The notes under the pieces: generated by a model
What the model was told of the DNA's origin: nothing
Databases searched by the model: none
The model's input: only the letters and a program-made list of their open reading frames with translations
Assembly: GCA_900552055.1 (NCBI GenBank)
Contig: URYI01000019.1
Span: forward strand, 1-21,181
Reading direction: 5' to 3'
DNA length: 21,181 bases
Source of the DNA: an uncultured Eubacteriales bacterium
Lineage (GTDB): Bacteria > Bacillota > Clostridia > Christensenellales > QALW01
Part shown: positions 8,701-21,181 of the stretch, piece by piece
Layout of the letters: each line of letters opens with the position of its first letter
Position numbering within the stretch: position 1 is the stretch's first letter
Made by a program: the position numbers and the translations under genes

Positions 8701-11700
8701 CTCTATTTCATAGTCGGCGTTATCTTCAAAGGCCACTCCCCAGATTTCAAAGGTAACGGTATAATTTTCAAAATAAGCGCGGATAAACAGGGGGGTGTCG
8801 CGGTTGTTGCGCATGACCAGATCGGCGCTGGGCCAGTTTACCGAAGCGTCCCGACCCGGTGCGACATAAGTTGACGGCCAGGAGTGGGGATAGCGCCTGG
8901 TAATCTCTATAATGCCTCCTTTGCCGATCTCGGTAGCGCCGGCTTCTATGCAGGCGTTAAAGAGGGTGGTGGAAGTCTGGCACACGCCGCCGCCCGTTAT
9001 TTCGTCATATATACGGTCGGAAGTTATGAACAGTCCGGTTTCATAGCCCTTTTCTTTGGTACGCTTACCGGTAGTCTGGTTAAAGGAGAGTATATCGCCC
9101 GGCATCCAGACATAATTATTAAAGGCAGCGGAGGAAATGCGGATATTGGTGCGCTTGCCCGATTCGGTCGAGCTGTTGCTTCTGCTGGTCCTGGTGGAAA
9201 ATTCGCTGAGCTTGACATAATCGTGCTGTATGTCCGCCAGTTTTACTTCGGGCTCTATGGTTTCAGGCTTAAGCTCGTAATTGACCTGGGAAGACTGGTG
9301 AAATGCAACCAGTATTTCATTGGCCGCGGTTTCAACATTCAGCTCACGGCCGGCAGATTCTTCTGTATAGGTAAATTCAGCCTGATTGGTCTGTGTGTTG
9401 TAGTTGAAGGATACCGTAGCGCTTACAGCCTCCTGGTCTATCTCGGATTTTATCTGGTTAAGGGTCTGCGTAATAAGGGAGGTGTCGGCCAGCACGGTAA
9501 TGCTGATATGATAGCCCTCCTGCGCTATTTGCTCTATCTGAGCCAGCCTTTCTGAGGAGGAGCCGGTGCGCCCTGCGTTCCAGGCCTGTTCCAAGGCCGT
9601 TTCAAGAGAGCTTTGCGCTCCCAGGTCTGCTCCGCTTAACGTCCAGGTTTTGCCGCCGTAAGTCATATTGATATAAGGCTCGCCTGTTCCTGAGCTTATA
9701 TTTTCTTCTACTTTTTCCCTTGCCTCGTCTAAGGTAAGGCCGCCTACCGGTACGTTCTCTATATATACGCCGTCGTAAATCACGGACGAATTAAGGATTT
9801 CAAATTCCTCCGAACCGTTTTGCAGGGCCTGCTTTATGCTGTTGATATACGCATCGGATTCATCCTGGTAGGATTTGACGAGCACCAGGGTTATAATTAC
9901 GGCCGCAAGGCACAGTATTACGGTTATGCCGATTGATACCCAGCGCATATTTATTTTTTGCATTTTTCTGACAGCCATTAAATGTCCTCCTGTTAGGAAT
10001 TATATAAGGATAAGATTAAGCAGCCGTTCCGCCTCTTTAGCGGTCAGTCCGCTGCCGCCTGTGCTGCCCGACGCTGCGCCTCGGTATGTGCCGCCGTGGA
10101 AATCGCTGCCTACGGATGGGATAAGCTTGTTTTTATCGCACTGCCTGCGCAGGAAACTTATTTCTTGGGGAGAGTGCGTAGGATATATGGTTTCTATAGC
10201 GTCCAGGCCGTAATCCTTAAAACGCTTTATAAGGACGCTCAGCTCCATTTCGGACAGCCCTATGCGATAGGGATGGGCAAGGCAGGCAATTCCGCCGTTC
10301 TGCTTAATAAGTTTTATGGCTTCCACTGAGGTCATCGCCTGGTTTTCTATATAAGCAGGCCTGCCGCGGGAAAGATATTTTTCAAATGCTTCGCTTATAT
10401 TTTTACAGAAGCCCTTAGCGACCAGGGCCCTTGCGGCCATAGAACGTCCGGCCGTACCCTTTATGGATTTCAGGGCGTCCTCCGCGTCTATGCGAATGCC
10501 TATTCCGTCCAGCTTCTGAATTATGGCCTTAAACCGCTTTAAGCGCGCCTGCCTGAGTTCCTCCAGCTTGTTTTTTAAGGCGGGAGTGCGTTTTAGGGAA
10601 TATCCCAGGATGTGCACCTCGGCTGCGGGAATATAAGAAGATAATTCTATTCCGTCTATAAGCGTAAGTCCAAATTCCAGGGCGCGCTGCTTAAGGTAGG
10701 GCTCGTTTAATATATCATGGTCGGTAACCGAAAGATATTTGAGCCGGTTTTCTCTGGCCAGTTCAAAAATCTGGTCCGCATTATAAAATCCGTCCGATTT
10801 ATCAGAATGTATGTGCAAATCTATTTCCAAAGCATTTCTCCTTATAGCTTATGCTTTTATTATAACCTTTAAAAATTTTTCTGACAATATTTTTTGACAG
10901 AAAAACGGGCCAAACAAGCTATAAGCGGAAAAATTCAAACATATGTAATACTGTTGTAATATTACGGCGGTACAAATAAGCAGTTTCGTTTCCTTAAATA
11001 TTGTAATTGAAAAAATTAAAAAGCATTTTAGGCGTATCCATCATCAATGCTTAATAAATGAAGAGAACGGCGTAGGGGGAACGCCGTTCTCTTCGGACAG
11101 GGGCGGGTCTGCTGCCCGTCCGCTGTCCATTTAAGGAGTATTATGAAAAAGAAACTGTCTGCCGACGCTTATAAATATAAACTATATAATTGTATTTGTC
11201 GTGAAGGTTTTGTGAATATTATTTGAAAAGTGGATTTTATTGATTTATGGCTTTTGAAGGCCGGTATCAGTGTATAATATATGATATGCTCCGGGGCTGC
11301 AAATTCACCGGCTTCTGTGCTGTGCCAGGCTGGGCGTGCCCGGCGTATTTTCACAGTTTGCCTTAGAATAGATAAATTTACAGAGCTGATATGCCGGAAG
11401 GCAAAGCGGAACCATTTGCGTTTCCGCCAGCCGCTTAAAGGACGCGTACCAAACTGCATGCGGAGCAAAAGCAAAACAGCAGGAACGAAAATCCAGCCAT
11501 TTTTGGATGCAGCATCCCTTGTATGCTCATTTTAATAATTGATAATTTGTAAACAAGCTACGATTTCCATTGATAGCTTTGGCTAATTGTGATATACTAT
11601 CACAGACTACTTAGGTTAAGGAGGATTTCTAGTTTGAAGAAAAAATCCATATTCGCGTTCGTGATATACGCGGTTGTAATAATTGCAGTTATATCTCTGC

Positions 11701-14700
11701 TTGCTTCTTCCATGAACAGTGCAAACAGCCGGCAGAAAGAGATAAGCATTGAAGAACTCTGGACAAAAATGGAAAACGGAGAGATATACAGTGCTTATTA
11801 TGACAGGAACGATGGCTCTATTCTTGCCGTTGAGAAATCTGACAATGAAGAAATGGACGCCGACAAGACGGACAGAATTTCAAGCAGGTATGATTTCAGG
11901 GCGGATTATATCAATACTGACGAGGCTATAACCCAATTCCAGAATATTGCAAGTGAAAACGGCGTAAAATACGGTTTCGTGCCTGTTGCGCAGACTTCTG
12001 TTTTTGAACTGCTGCTGCCTTATCTTATAATGCTGGTGATATTCGGCGTTATAATGTATTTTATTTATCAGCAGACCCAGGGCGCAAACAGCAAGGCGGC
12101 TCAGTTCAGCCGCGCAAATGCGCGTATGTACGCCGACGGGAAGGATAAAGTAACCTTTGCCGATGTTGCGGGAGCGGATGAGGAAAAGGAAGAGCTTTCG
12201 GAGATAGTAGGATATCTTAAAAATCCCACGAAATATATAAATATGGGCGCCCGCATTCCTAAGGGAATTTTGCTTGTAGGTTCTCCGGGAACAGGTAAAA
12301 CCCTGCTTGCAAAGGCCGTTGCGGGAGAAGCGGGCGTTCCCTTCTTCTCCATTACCGGTTCGGACTTCGTTGAATTGTATGTAGGTATAGGCGCTTCGCG
12401 CGTGCGCGATTTATTCGGACAGGCAAAGAGGAACGCTCCCTGCATAATATTTATTGACGAGATAGACGCTGTGGGCCGTCAGCGCGGCGCAGGCCTGGGC
12501 GGCGGACATGACGAGCGGGAGCAGACGCTTAATCAGCTTCTGGTGGAAATGGACGGCTTTAACGCCAATGAAGGAATTATAGTTATGGCCGCTACCAACA
12601 GAGCGGACATACTTGATCCCGCCCTTCTGCGTTCGGGGCGTTTCGACCGGCAGATACATGTCCTTATGCCTGATGTTTTGGGCAGGGAAGAAATATTTAA
12701 GGTGCACGCCCGCAATAAGAAGCTGGCCCCGGACGTTTCTCCTGCTGAAATTGCGCGCCTTACCATCGGCTTTACCGGAGCGGATATTGAAAATCTGCTT
12801 AACGAGGCGGCGCTGCTGGCAGTGCGCAGGGATAAAAGCGAAATAGGCATGCAGGAAATTAAGGACGCCATTACCAAAGTAATGATGGGACCCGAAAAGA
12901 AATCCCGCAAGATTACTCCCGAAAAGCGGCGCATGACCGCTTATCACGAGGCAGGGCACGCCCTGGTGGCCAAGCTGCTGCCCAACTGCGACCCGGTAAG
13001 CGAGGTATCCATTATAGGACGCGGCGGCGTAGGCGGTTATACCATGACTATGCCTGAGGAGGACGAATTTACGGCCTCAAGGCATAAAATGCAGGACGAT
13101 CTCTGCATGACTATGGGCGGACGGGTAGCCGAGGAATATGTTTTTGACGACATTTCTTCAGGCGCGGCCGGAGATATAAAGCAGGCCACCAAGATGGCCC
13201 ACATTATGGTTACTGAATACGGCATGTATGACGAAATAGGCCCTGTTTATCTGGGGGGTGGCAACGAGATATTCTTGGGACGGGATTTTTCGGCTCAGAA
13301 ATCTGTTTCGGACGCCTGGGAGGCTAAGGTGGACGACGCGGTGCATGAGATAATAAAGAATGCCTATGAGCGCTGCCGTAAAGTAATAGGCGGGCATTTG
13401 GACATGCTGCATAAAATAGCAAATACTCTTTTGGAGAAGGAAAAGATTTCAGGCGATGAGTTCAACGCTTTGTTTGCGCAGCCTGCCCAGGGAGATGCCC
13501 AGCCTGCCGCTGTTGAAGGGGAAGCTTCAGCTGAGAAAGCGCTTGACGATGGGGCGGAACAAAAAGGGAACCCGGCCGGTGCGGACGAAGGATCCAATCA
13601 ATAGCTGAAGCGGAGTGATTTAAAGGTGAACGATAGAATCAAGCCTGATAAAAATGAGGATATTTCCGTGCAGGAGCAGGCGCCCGCCGGCAATTTTTCC
13701 GCAGAGCCTCCGCGTCAGACAGCAGAGGCGGCTGGCAGCGCTTCGGAATATAACAATAATGAGCGCGGCGGGGAGGCAAAAGGCTTAAATACTGCCGCAG
13801 AAGGCGGGGAGACTGGGGCCGCCGCCGTTGACAGGGGAAAAGAACAGATGGGAGATAAGGGCCAAAGCGCTAGGAAATCGTCAGCGCCCAAGGTTTCTCC
13901 CTCCACCATTGTCCTTACCTGCGTATTTGCGCTGATTTTCTGTGCCGCCGCATATTTTTTCCCATATATAGAGGCGCTGCTTCCCTGGGGAGGCAGTACC
14001 ATTAAGGGCGGCCTTTCAGTGGAGGAATATAACTACGGCCAGCTGATATCTGAAGCGCACAGCGTAGTTGTGGGTGAAGTCGGAGAAAAGCGGGACAATA
14101 TAATTCAGTACCGCCCAACCGCGGACGGCCTTAACTATATTATATATTCTGAAGTAGATATAAAGGTGGAAGAAGTGCTTTATGGCGAGCCGGATATGGA
14201 TGAGGACGGCGTGCTTGTTACTTATGAATTGGGCGGCCGTCAGGAGATTTCGGAGAACGGCCGGCCCAAAATCATTAAAGTAGTATACGATGATGCTGCC
14301 GAGCTTGCTTCAGGGGAAAGGGTTATCCTCTTTTTGGACGACCAGAACAACATTCTTGGAGAAAAGTACGGAGTTTACCGCCAGCATAACGATAATTATT
14401 ATTATGATGACAGCCAGGCGGTGTATGCCTTGGAGGATATACGCAGTGATTTGAACCTCAGGCAGGAGTAAAATCCGTTTGACAAACCCTTGGGCGCGTA
14501 GTATTATATATTCAGTCAAAATCAGGAGGAAAGCCATGAAGCTTTTTAACGCAGCGGAATATTATTATTGGTTTGCCGGGAATTTATGCGGCAGGCTTTA
14601 TTAAGTATTTCGCTGTTTATGTGATTTAACTGATAAACTTTAGCCGCAGTAGCAACTGCGGCTTTTTTATTTGGAGGTATTTTATGATAATACTGCTTAA

Positions 14701-17700
14701 AAGGAACGCGGATAAGCAGCAGGTGGACTCGCTGGCAAAACGAATGACCCAGCTGAATCTTCAAATCCATATGAGCGAGGGATCGTCCGAAACCATAATG
14801 GGGCTGGTGGGCGATACCAGCGCGGTGGATATAGATTCCCTTATGGCTCTGGATATAGTGGAGGATGTAAAGCGCATACAGGAGCCTTATAAGAACGCCA
14901 ACCGCAAATTTCATCCTATGGATACGGTTGTGGAGGTAGGCAACGCCAGGATAGGGGGCGGAAATTTTGCGTTTATTGCCGGCCCGTGTTCGGTTGAATC
15001 AGAAGAGCAAATCTGCGAAGTTGCCATGAAGGTAAAAAATAGCGGGGCGGCCATCCTGCGGGGCGGGGCCTTTAAGCCCAGAACATCGCCCTACGCCTTT
15101 CAGGGCATGCGCGAAAAGGGCATTGAACTGCTCAAGCGCGCCCGGCAGGAGAGCGGCCTGCCCATTATTACTGAAATCATGGATTTGTCCCATCTTCCTC
15201 TCTTTGAAGATGTGGATATAATACAGGTGGGCGCGCGCAATATGCAGAATTTTGAGCTTTTAAAGGCCTTGGGCAAAATTGGGAAACCAATATTGCTCAA
15301 GCGCGGCCTTTCCAGCACGATAGAGGAATGGCTGATGAGCGCAGAGTATATAATGGCGGGAGGGAATGAGCAGGTTATACTCTGCGAAAGGGGCATTCGC
15401 ACCTTTGAAACAGCTACCCGCAATACGCTGGATTTATCCTGCATACCCGTGCTTAAAGGGCTGACCCATCTGCCTGTTATAGTGGACCCGAGCCACGCTA
15501 CGGGCCACGCGCGCCTTGTAAACCCCATGGCAATGGCGGCCGCGGCTGCCGGAGCGGACGGACTTATGATAGAAGTGCATAATCATCCTGAGCGCGCTTT
15601 CTGCGACGGCCAGCAGTCCTTAAATCCAGAACAATTTGACAGCCTTGCGGAGGATGTGCGCAAAATACTGCCTTTTGCGTGCAGGTATGCCTTATGAGGG
15701 CGGCGGTCATAGGGCTGGGGCTTATAGGCGCCTCTTTTGCTAAAGCCCTTAAAAACTGCGGACATGAGGTGTACGGCTATGATATTTCACCCGAAATTTG
15801 CTCCCGTGCGGCTGAGGATGGGGTTATAAGCGGGAGAGCCGAAAAGGAAGGGCTGGCCGGCTGCCGTTTAATAATTATTGCCCTTTATCCGGGCGACACT
15901 CTGGAATTTCTGAAAATGAACGCAGAAAATATATCCAATGGCTCTGTTGTTGTGGACTGCGGGGGCGTAAAAAGGGCAGTCTGCTCCCAGGCGGAGAATA
16001 TTGCCCAAAAGCACGGCTTTATATTTATAGGCGGCCATCCTATGGCGGGCAAGGAAAGCTTTGGCTACTTTTCTTCAGACGGAGGGCTTTTCCAAAACGC
16101 TTCCATGCTGCTTGCTCCCCCGGAGCATACCGACGCAGGCGTTATAGAGAATTTAAAAGCTCTTTTTGCCAGTCTGGGCTTTAAGCGGGTAGTGCTGACT
16201 ACCCCTCAGGAGCATGACCGGATAATAGCGTACACCTCCCAGCTTGCGCATATAGTTTCCAGCTCGTATATAAAGAGCCCGACAGCGCTTGAACAGGCGG
16301 GCTTTTCGGCGGGGAGCTTCAAGGATATGACCAGAGTGGCTTATTTAAACGAAAAAATGTGGACTGAGCTGTTCATGGATAACAGGGACAATCTTATAAA
16401 CGAGATAGAAATACTGCAAAAGCATTTGGAGGACTATAAAAACGCCCTTGCTCAGGGGAACAGGGAATATTTATTTAATCTGCTTAAAGAAGGCAGGCTG
16501 CGCAAGGAGCAAGTTGACTCCTTAAATGGGAATAAATAACCGGCAAACGGTACATTGCTCAATAAATCCGCCTTTCTTTGCTTAAACAGGCGGCTGGGCG
16601 GCCATCAAAACTTAATTGCAGATTTTATCAGCCCTGCCGGTTTAAAGTGGGGCAAAGGCTTTTGGTTATTGCGTTTTTGCGCATAAAGTGATAAAATATA
16701 CTGGCTATAAAAACAGTTATGAGGTGTTAGCTTGTTTAAAATTATTGAAAAAAGACGTCTTAACGACGCTATGACGCTTATGAAGCTGGATGCGCCGCAT
16801 ATTGCCCGCAAGGCCAAGCCTGGGCAGTTTGTTATTCTGCGCGTAGACGAGCATGGGGAGAGGATACCTCTTACCGTGAACGATACAGACCCTGACGGGG
16901 GCAGCGTCACAATAATATTTCAGATTGTAGGGCAGACTACCCGGCTGCTGGACAGTTATGAAGAGGGGGAAAGCATACAGGACTTAGTCGGGCCGCTGGG
17001 CATGCCCACTCATCTTGAGGGGATTAAGCGCGCGGCGGTGATAGGCGGAGGCGCGGGCTGCGCTATAGCGTATCCCCAGGCTAAGGCGCTGTTTAACATG
17101 GGAGCCCATGTAGACATGATAGCAGGCTTCAGAAATAAGGATATCATTATTCTGGCGGACGAGATGCGCGCCGTTTCCAGCCGCCTGTTTATAACTACCG
17201 ACGACGGCTCAAACGGCCATAAGGGCTTTGTTACCGATGTATTAAAATCCCTGCTGGAAAAGGGCGAAAAATACGACGCGGTTATAGCTATCGGCCCTCT
17301 CCCCATGATGAAGGCGGTATGCGCCGTTACGGACAATCCCCGGATAAAGACAATAGTCAGCATGAATCCGATTATGATAGACGGAACGGGAATGTGCGGC
17401 GGGTGCCGCGTGGTCGTAGGGGGCGAGGTTAAATTCGCCTGTGTGGACGGCCCGGATTTTGACGGGCATCTTGTGGATTTTGACAGCGCGCGGCAGCGCC
17501 TTGCAATGTATAAAGAGGAAGAGAGCCATGCCTGCCGCCTCCGCGGGCAAATTCAGGATGCTTAAGAACGGCGGCGGCGAATTATAAATATAAAGGTTAG
17601 AGAGAAAGAGGAAATTTTAATGCCTAATATGCAGAATAATAAAACCCCCATGCCTGTACTGCCTCCCAAGGAGCGCATAACCTGCTTTGATGAGGTGGCC

Positions 17701-20700
17701 CTTGGCTATAGCGAGGAAGACGCAATCAACGAAGCCAACCGCTGCCTTCACTGCAAAAACAGGCCATGCGTGAGCGGTTGCCCTGTGGGCGTGCATATTC
17801 CCGAATTTATCGAGAAAATAGCGCATGGCGACTATGAAGGGGCTTTTGAAATTATAAAGGGAACCAACAGTCTGCCCGGAGTCTGCGGAAGAGTTTGTCC
17901 GCAGGAGATGCAGTGCGAGGCAAAATGCGTGCGCGGCATAAAGGGTGAACCGGTGGGAATAGGGCGGCTTGAGCGGTTCGCGGCCGACTGGCACCGTCTG
18001 CACGCCAAACAGTCCGCTCCCAAAGAAATTAAGCCCAACGGCAAAAAAGTAGCGGTAATAGGCGGCGGCCCGGCTGGGCTTACCTGCGCCGGGGATTTGC
18101 GTGCAAAGGGCTATGAAGTAACCATATACGAAGCCTTTCATACCGCCGGCGGGGTGCTTATGTACGGCATACCCCAGTTCAGGCTGCCTAAAGATATAGT
18201 GGGCTGTGAAATAGAAGAATTGGCGGCTCAGGGCGTGGATATCCAGACTAATATGGTCATAGGCAAGGTGCTTACCATAGAAGAACTGCAGGAAGAATAC
18301 GACGCCATTTTCATAGGCACAGGCGCCGGACTGCCGTCATTTTTAAATATTCCGGGCGAAGAGCTTATGGGGGTATATTCAGCCAACGAATATTTGACAC
18401 GCATAAATCTTATGAAGGCATACAGAGAAGATTACGACACTCCTATAAAAAGGACTAAATGCGCGGCAGTAGTAGGCGGAGGCAACGTGGCTATGGATGC
18501 GGTGAGGTGCGCTAAGCGTTTAGGAGCCGAGCATGCCTATATTGTGTACCGCCGTTCTGAAAAGGAAATGCCCGCCCGTCTGGAGGAAATACATCATGCT
18601 AAGGAAGAGGGCGTGGAATTTATGCTGCTCTGTGCGCCTGTAAGAATTATAGGTGATGAAAACGGCAGGGTAAAGGGCCTGGAATGCATAAGGATGGAAC
18701 TGGGCGAGCCTGACGAATCGGGAAGACGCCGCCCTGTAAAAATAGAGGGGAGCGAATTTATTTTGGAGGCGGATACAGTTATATCCGCTATTGGGAATAC
18801 GCCCAATCCGCTTATCCGCTCTACCACCAAAGGACTGGAGGCTAATAAAAAAGGGTGTATTATGGTAAACCAGGAAACATTAGAAACCTCCATTAAAAAT
18901 ATATATGCCGGCGGAGACGCCGTAAGCGGCGCGGCTACCGTTATTCTGGCAATGGGCGCGGGCAAGCAGGCGGCTTTATCCATAGATAAGGCGCTGAGCG
19001 GCGAATAAGCGCTTCAGGCAGCTTTTACGCATCTTAATTTTTAGAAATTAACCGGTACATTACATAGCTAGCCTCAGATATGGCCTAAGCGGCTTTTTCT
19101 GAGGCTTTTTTTCTTAATTAAATTTCGTCTTTTTTATGGAGCTTTTGGCCGGGCCGTGAGGCATATGAACTTTGAACCTGGGCAATACGCCTGATAAAAT
19201 TTTCAATGCCTGTAATTTTAAAGAATCCGGCTATTGCTTTAATTGACGGCATATGATAATATAAAATAGAGGTTTGAGCAATATAAAAAGCGGAGCGAAG
19301 GGAGAACGGTATATATGAAATCCTGCGGCATCCTGTTGACGGCTTTGCCTGCGGCGGCAGTTGTTTTAGAGGCGCTTCCTTACGGGGCGGTGCTGAATTT
19401 TTCTGTGCAGGCTGAGGACGGCTCTTTCGGACTTATGCGTCAAACTTATTCCTATTTCAGCCTGACTCCTTTTGGCTATGCAAATTTCGGCCCGTTAATT
19501 ACCGCCCTGCTCTCCTGCGTGCTGCTGCTGGCCGGCATAATATATCTGGCATGCGGAAAAGGCCGGAAAGCAATTAAAATAATATCAATAATCGCGGTTC
19601 TGGCTTCCCTTGCTCCATTATGCTTCGGGCTTTCGTATTTTTCCCTGCCGGGCGTAATAATTTCCGTACTGCTGGCGCTTGAGGCCACGGCGGCCTTTCT
19701 GATAAAAAACTGACTGCATAATATTAATAGGTAACGGTATTTTAAAAACCGTTGTTCAAGGTGCAGTTTAGGTGCCTGATGCATTGCCGCCCGGCCTTAT
19801 TCGGTTCTGGGTTTTAATCATGCTCCAAACTCTTTTATACAGCATATTAGTCAGCTTTTTTCGAGTTGATTCGCAAATTGAAAAAGCTGAGATTTTTTTA
19901 ATAAATTTTGACCGAACATATTGACTTTCTTTTTTTATCAGTTAGAATATTAACAACAAAATATTAAGGAGGAAAAGACATGAAAAAGCTTGTTTGCCTT
20001 ATGCTTGCCGCTGTTTTGGCGCTTTGTATCGCTGCTGTGCCGGCGGCGGCCGCAGAACTGCCCACGCCCTGGACGGATGATTCGCTGACCGTCTGGGTTC
20101 TTGATGATTTTACGGGCGAGGACACAGAAATAATCGGTTTGAACACTGAAAAATCAGAGGGGAATAAATGGGTGCAGTATGCCAGTTCAAATCCTGATTT
20201 AAGCGTTCAGTTTATTGATAATTCTCTTAGATTTTATTATCTAAGTGCAGGTGTTGAAAATATTCAGCTGCTTACTAATGATTCGGCCGCAAAAGAAGGC
20301 GCGAATTTGGACGGAGTGCTGGGTATAGGCATGTATTTGGAAAATAATACGGAGAATGCGGTAAGCATTAGAGGCCATATGTATGCCGGCGGCTTCTTCG
20401 AGAGTCTTATAATTTCGCCTTACTATATTGTTGAAAATGGTCAGGTCACTGAAAATATGGTTCCGGAAACGGGGTATGTTGACATTCCTGTGGGGTTTAA
20501 GGGCTATGTGATGTTCCCCTTATCTTATTTTGGCGACGTATGGGACGGCGGCTCAGTGGCTACCTATGAGGATGCGTATGATTATATGGTAGACAGGGTC
20601 TGCTTGGTTTTAAATGCGTTAGGAGAGCCGGATCAAACGGATAGTTATTTATTAATAGATGATATTTTCTTTTACGGCGAGGGAGTTACTGATAATACCG

Positions 20701-21181
20701 CAGAAAAAGGCGATATAGAGTTGTCTGCGAGACAGCCTGGGAGCGAACAGCCGGGAACCGGCGATGAAAATACCGCTACGCCTGCTCCTGATGCTGACCC
20801 TACGTCCGAAGCAACTGACCCTGAGACTACATCCGAAGTTACTGCATCTGCTGATGATTCAACTCAGCCAGCTCAGGAAGCAACTCCTTCTGCCTCTGAT
20901 GATAATGCCTCAGATGATGAAGTGGGTTTTCCGTGGGTGATAGTAATTATCGTTGCAGTTGTTGTTATAGCGATAATCATAATTGCAGTTGCTGCATTTA
21001 AAAAGAAGAAGAACAGTAATAATTAATGCGTTACTGCATTACAATACTACAATAAAAAGCGGTTTTATTCGTTGAATAAAGCCGCTTTTTTGTTGTATGA
21101 ACCCCGGCTGTGCCGGGGAGCTGAATGCGTCGAAAAAGTTGATATGCTTTTAGTCGGGAATGCAGCTCGCTCAGAAGTCAA

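Overview
This 21.2 kb window looks like chromosome from an anaerobic, Gram-positive, Clostridia-type Firmicute. The evidence is AGGAGG-type ribosome binding sites, TTGACA/TATAAT promoters with 17-base spacing, frequent TTG and GTG starts, an FMN riboswitch in front of an ECF riboflavin transporter, the NfnAB flavin-bifurcating pair, VanW and FtsH. The exact lineage cannot be read from the sequence. I see no rRNA, tRNA, CRISPR array, phage gene or intact transposase.

Layout: the left half (149-10830) is almost all on the minus strand. In order along the window it holds a YugP-like zinc metallopeptidase; an amino-sugar operon transcribed as sugar isomerase/epimerase, nagB, nagA; ribU under an FMN riboswitch with two terminators; tarI-tarJ for CDP-ribitol; and a PHP phosphoesterase followed by a VanW protein. 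The right half (11634-21026) is on the plus strand: ftsH plus a membrane-anchored partner; an aromatic amino-acid operon (DAHP synthase, prephenate dehydrogenase); nfnA-nfnB; a small membrane protein; and a signal-peptide, wall-spanning, C-terminally anchored surface protein. The two halves diverge from an intergenic region of about 800 bases (10831-11633).

Most interesting: in front of DAHP synthase there is a 22-codon leader peptide with a Tyr-Tyr-Tyr-Trp-Phe run. It is followed by an intrinsic terminator and by mutually exclusive pairings that look like a complete ribosome-mediated attenuator. Second, at least five intergenic stretches (about 1240-1505, 2699-2975, 5869-6196, 6194-6465, about 11280-11505) carry related fold-back, MITE-like elements. 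Three have clear terminal inverted repeats. One sits inside the nag operon between nagB and nagA, and two abut each other upstream of ribU. Third, a pair of abutting strong hairpins is followed directly by a well-initiated 27-codon ORF upstream of ftsH.

How the genes work together: nagA and nagB feed amino sugars into glycolysis. ribU supplies the flavin used by NfnAB and other flavoenzymes. aroF-tyrA makes aromatic amino acids under attenuation. tarIJ, VanW, FtsH and the surface protein concern the envelope and its quality control. All assignments rest on reading motifs by eye; no database search was possible.
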